From JAWLCQ01 sp041687095 (GTDB taxonomy: Bacteria; Planctomycetota; Phycisphaerae; SM23-33), in the NCBI GenBank assembly GCA_041687095.1, contig JAWLCQ010000229.1, positions 1-6,777 on the forward strand: a stretch of DNA of 6,777 nt, given 5' to 3'. The translations under genes were made by a program, and so were the position numbers. Numbering within the stretch: the first letter of the stretch is position 1; every line of letters starts with the position of its first letter. Below, in pieces: positions 4,709 to 6,777 of the stretch. Below the pieces are notes generated by a model. It was not told where the DNA came from. It saw only the letters and a program-made list of their open reading frames with translations, and ran no database searches.

Positions 4709-5099
4709 GGCGCCCCCATGCCCGCCGCTGCTGGGACCAGTCTGCCAGGCCCGCCAGCGAGCGGATGTGCCGCTCGGCGATGGGATCGTCGCCCCCGGTG
4801 ACCCGCGGGAGGTGCAGCAGCTCGTCCTGGATGTCGGGCGCGAGGTGCAGGAGGTTCATGATCTGCGTCACCCGCGCCCGCGTGACGTGGCCCAGTTCCG
4901 CCAGCTCCGCCTGGTCGCGTACGGCCCCACTGCCCAGCAGCCCGTCGAACTTGATCGCCAGCGCCGTCAGCCGCGACACCCGCGGCACCCGCCCTGCCGG
5001 GGTGTCCCGCACGGGGGCGGGGCCGGTGCGGAGCTTCCGCTTGCCCTTTTTCGCGTTGGAGAAGTGGATGCGGTGCGTCTGCGTCATGCCTGCGGTCAT
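4611..5099 (-). CDS. Helix-turn-helix protein of the serine-recombinase cassette
   Basis: ATG 5099 overlaps the recombinase stop as ATGA, with GGAG eight bases upstream. Residues 1-35 are basic (HRIHFSNAKKGKRKLRTGPA). About 36-85 hold GRVPRVSRLTALAIKFDGLL, VRDQAELAELGHVTRARVTQ and IMNLLHLAPDIQDELLHLP: a ParB/KorB-like helix-turn-helix ('AELA.LGHVTRARVTQIMNLL.LAPDIQ'). A conserved DPIAERHIRSLA and WSQQRRAW segment follow. Small proteins of this type commonly sit just after a DUF2924-recombinase pair; I know no assigned function, but it probably binds att or promoter DNA for the recombinase. The last 35 or so residues are low-complexity Gly/Ala/Pro and overlap the XRE gene antisense, so they may be a late extension past the family's usual end. 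Confidence 0.82.
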   Translation of the reverse strand: MTAGMTQTHRIHFSNAKKGKRKLRTGPAPVRDTPAGRVPRVSRLTALAIKFDGLLGSGAVRDQAELAELGHVTRARVTQIMNLLHLAPDIQDELLHLPRVTGGDDPIAERHIRSLAGLADWSQQRRAWGRLRTAAYGTSLGGPGCGPCDGPAGDAAGGPAVR

Positions 5100-6646
5100 G
5101 CTTCAGTCTCCTGGGGGCTTTCGGTCAGCGACCGGATGCCGGTGGGGTGGAAGGTGACGGAGAGGGCCTCGGCCTCGCCGTCGTACTCGATGCGATCCAC
5201 CAGCAGGTGGATCAGCCGGAACTTGTCGGTGGGCGACAGGCAGTCCCACAGGGGATCGAACGCCTCCAGGGCGCCCGTCAGCTCGTCGGAGTCGAGCATG
5301 CGCTTTCGCAGGCCCGCGATCCGTTCGTTGAACTTGGTGATCTCGGCCTGCTCGTCCTTCAGGCGGGCCTGCAGGATCCCCATCTCCCGCGTCGCCCCCT
5401 CGTCGAACCCCGCCCGGGGCGCCAGGTCCCCGATCGAGCGCCCGATCTTCCGCACGCGTCCCTCGACCTCCTTCCGCCGGCGCTCCAGGCCCTCGATCTC
5501 CTCCTGCAACTGCCTTTGCGTCGTCCGCACGGCCTCCTCCAGCACCGCCGGGTCCTTGCCCAGCGAGCGGATCTGCTCCAGGATGAAGTCCTCCAGCTCC
5601 TTCGCCGGAAGCGACGGGGCGGGGCAGGTGTCCCAGCCGCTCTTCTGGGCGCGGATGCAGACGTAGTAGCGGTACCGCCGGTCGCCCCGGGTGGCGAAGT
5701 GGTGGCTCATCGCGCAGCCGCAGTGCTTGCACCTCACCAGGCCCTTGAGCAGGGCCCCGTACTTGTTGCGGGCGTGCTTGCCGCCGGAGTTGCGGTTGCG
5801 ACGGAGCTGCCCCTGGACCTGCCCGAACAACTCCTCGTCCACGATCGCCTCGTGCTCGCCATCGAAGACCTCGCCCTTGTGCGTGATCTTGCCCAGGTAC
5901 GTCACGTTCGTCAGGAGCTTCTGCAGGCCCGACTTGTCGAAGGCATGCCCCCCGCGCCACGGGCCGGCGACGGTCTGGTAGCGCTTGGTCTTGTCGCCGC
6001 GCTCGGTGAGCGCCCGCAGCGTCGGCAGCAACGAGCCCGACTGGAGGTACAGGCGGAAGATCTCCCGCACCCGCTCGGACTCCTTGGGGTTCACCCGCAG
6101 GCGGCTGCCTCGGTTGTCCCGCTCGCGGTCGTAGCCCAGGATCGGCGCCCCGCCGGTCCACTTGCCCCTGCGGCGGGCGGAGGCGATCTTGTCCCGCGTC
6201 CGCTCGGAGATGATCTCCCGCTCGAACTGGGCGAAGGAGAGCAGGATGTTGAGCGTCAGGCGGCCCATGGAGGTCGTGGTGTTGAACTGCTGGGTCACGC
6301 TCACCAGCGACACCCGCCTGTCCTCCAGCGTCCCCATGATGCGGGCGAAGTCCATGAGGCTGCGGGAGAGGCGGTCGATCTTGTAGACGACGATGCAGTC
6401 GATCCTGCCCTCCTCGACATCGTCCATCAACTGCTGGAACGCCGGGCGCTCGACCGTCCCGCCGCTGAACCCGCCGTCGTCGTAGTGCTGCTCCAGGCAG
6501 ACCCACCCGGCGTGCTTCTGGCTGGTGATGTAGGCCTCGGCGGCGTCGCGCTGGGCGTCGAGGGAGTTGAACTCCAGGCAGAGGTTCTCGTCGGTGCTCT
6601 TTCGCGTGTAGATCGCGCAGCGGACGATGGGGGACTGCTCGGTCAT
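5096..6646 (-). CDS. Large serine recombinase (site-specific integrase/resolvase)
   Basis: A 516-aa enzyme that cuts and rejoins DNA through a 5'-phosphoserine link. The catalytic domain (about 1-150) has AIYTRKSTDE with Ser17 as nucleophile, GFSGGTVERPAF (Arg67), VVYKIDRLSRSLMDF and the long E-helix from GRLTLNILLSFAQFEREIIS on. The recombinase domain follows (GAPILGYDRE to about 280), then a zinc ribbon with C306-x2-C309, C330 and C341 (VRCKHCGCAM, YYVCIRAQKSGWDTC), a coiled coil (about 365-450) and a C-terminal tail. All key residues are present, so it should be active. AAGGAG lies five bases before the ATG. It is sandwiched by ATGA overlaps between DUF2924 and the helix-turn-helix gene, and likely integrates or excises this circle. 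Confidence 0.96.
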   Translation of the reverse strand: MTEQSPIVRCAIYTRKSTDENLCLEFNSLDAQRDAAEAYITSQKHAGWVCLEQHYDDGGFSGGTVERPAFQQLMDDVEEGRIDCIVVYKIDRLSRSLMDFARIMGTLEDRRVSLVSVTQQFNTTTSMGRLTLNILLSFAQFEREIISERTRDKIASARRRGKWTGGAPILGYDRERDNRGSRLRVNPKESERVREIFRLYLQSGSLLPTLRALTERGDKTKRYQTVAGPWRGGHAFDKSGLQKLLTNVTYLGKITHKGEVFDGEHEAIVDEELFGQVQGQLRRNRNSGGKHARNKYGALLKGLVRCKHCGCAMSHHFATRGDRRYRYYVCIRAQKSGWDTCPAPSLPAKELEDFILEQIRSLGKDPAVLEEAVRTTQRQLQEEIEGLERRRKEVEGRVRKIGRSIGDLAPRAGFDEGATREMGILQARLKDEQAEITKFNERIAGLRKRMLDSDELTGALEAFDPLWDCLSPTDKFRLIHLLVDRIEYDGEAEALSVTFHPTGIRSLTESPQETEA

Positions 6647-6777
6647 GCGTTCTCCTTGCGGGGGTCGGCGAGGTTGAAGAAGAGGTACCCGTTCCAGTGG
6701 CCCCCGGTGATGGCGTGGGCGACGGCGGAGAGGCTATGGTAGACCTGTCCGTCGTAGAAGATCCCGTTGTCGAGGAT
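6643..6777 (-). CDS. DUF2924 family protein, C-terminal part (gene begins at 167 across the junction)
   Basis: Read leftward from 6777, this open frame gives ILDNGIFYDGQVYHSLSAV and continues to the W-N-G-Y-L-F-F-N-L signature and the tail ADPRKENA before TGA at 6645-6643. It has no start codon of its own; the N-terminal part lies at 1-167, and bases 6713-6777 duplicate 1-65. The stop overlaps the ATG of the serine recombinase (6646-6644) as ATGA, so the two are translationally coupled. The recombinase ribosome site AAGGAG (about 6657-6652) lies inside the last codons of this gene. Confidence 0.85.
   Translation of the reverse strand: MLDNGIFYDGQVYHSLSAVAHAITGGHWNGYLFFNLADPRKENA
6713..6777. 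repeat. Right copy of 65-bp terminal direct repeat
   Basis: Exact copy of bases 1-65. It codes for the middle of the DUF2924 protein and joins the 3' part of that gene (6643-6712) to the 5' part (1-167). A genuine chromosomal duplication is possible but would not be expected to begin and end exactly at the window boundaries. Confidence 0.93.

Noticed and set aside
5147..6742. 531-codon plus-strand open frame
   Set aside because: It is antisense to the serine recombinase, which has full catalytic and zinc motifs; the protein is low-complexity Leu/Ala/Val/Gly-rich, as expected for a GC-rich shadow frame.
1..6777. CRISPR array, tRNA or rRNA genes
   Set aside because: No regularly spaced repeats of 25-40 bases and no tRNA-like or rRNA-like conserved blocks were seen on either strand.

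Overview
The window reads as one complete small circular element rather than a piece of a chromosome. The first 65 bases (1-65) recur exactly as the last 65 (6713-6777), flush with both ends. Joining the ends gives a circle of about 6,712 bp and restores a 78-codon DUF2924 gene that neither end holds alone. DNA is very GC-rich with G/C-biased third codon positions. The gene families (DUF2924, large serine recombinase with a small helix-turn-helix partner, DUF669, RusA, and a large protein with a helical module I associate with Planctomycetota and similar high-GC bacteria) suggest a planctomycete-like host. That host guess comes from family recall, not from a marker gene.

Layout on the circle: an AT-rich control region (about 3789-3852) and the stretch after it (to 4108) separate two divergent gene sets. 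Leftward (minus strand): a 490-aa protein with a novel N-terminal half (3807-2335); a structured 180-base gap with a rho-independent terminator just before the next ribosome site; a sigma-70-like factor (2155-1382, probably frameshifted near its end); a DUF669 phage-type protein (1487-1029); a CxxC zinc-ribbon protein (1018-815); a RusA Holliday-junction resolvase (818-438); a 53-aa exported or membrane peptide (438-277); then across the junction DUF2924 (167-1 / 6712-6643), a 516-aa serine recombinase (6646-5096) and a small helix-turn-helix protein (5099-4611). Rightward (plus strand): two possible micro-ORFs (3887-4098), a 75-aa protein (4109-4336) and an XRE repressor-like regulator (ending 4708), whose end overlaps the convergent helix-turn-helix gene. 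Many neighbours overlap by 4 bases (ATGA) or 1 base (TGATG), so most of the leftward set is probably one or two operons.

Taken together the element carries site-specific recombination (DUF2924 + serine recombinase + helix-turn-helix), homologous-recombination tools of phage type (DUF669, RusA), and its own regulators (XRE, sigma-like factor, possible attenuator). It has no recognisable replication initiator, primase, helicase, relaxase, capsid, terminase or partition gene. The best reading is an excised integrative element or phage-satellite-like circle; an assembly loop through a repeated chromosomal cassette is the main alternative. The strongest leads are the closed circle itself, the terminator sitting directly ahead of the sigma gene, a likely one-base frameshift in that gene, and the unrecognised half of the 490-aa protein.
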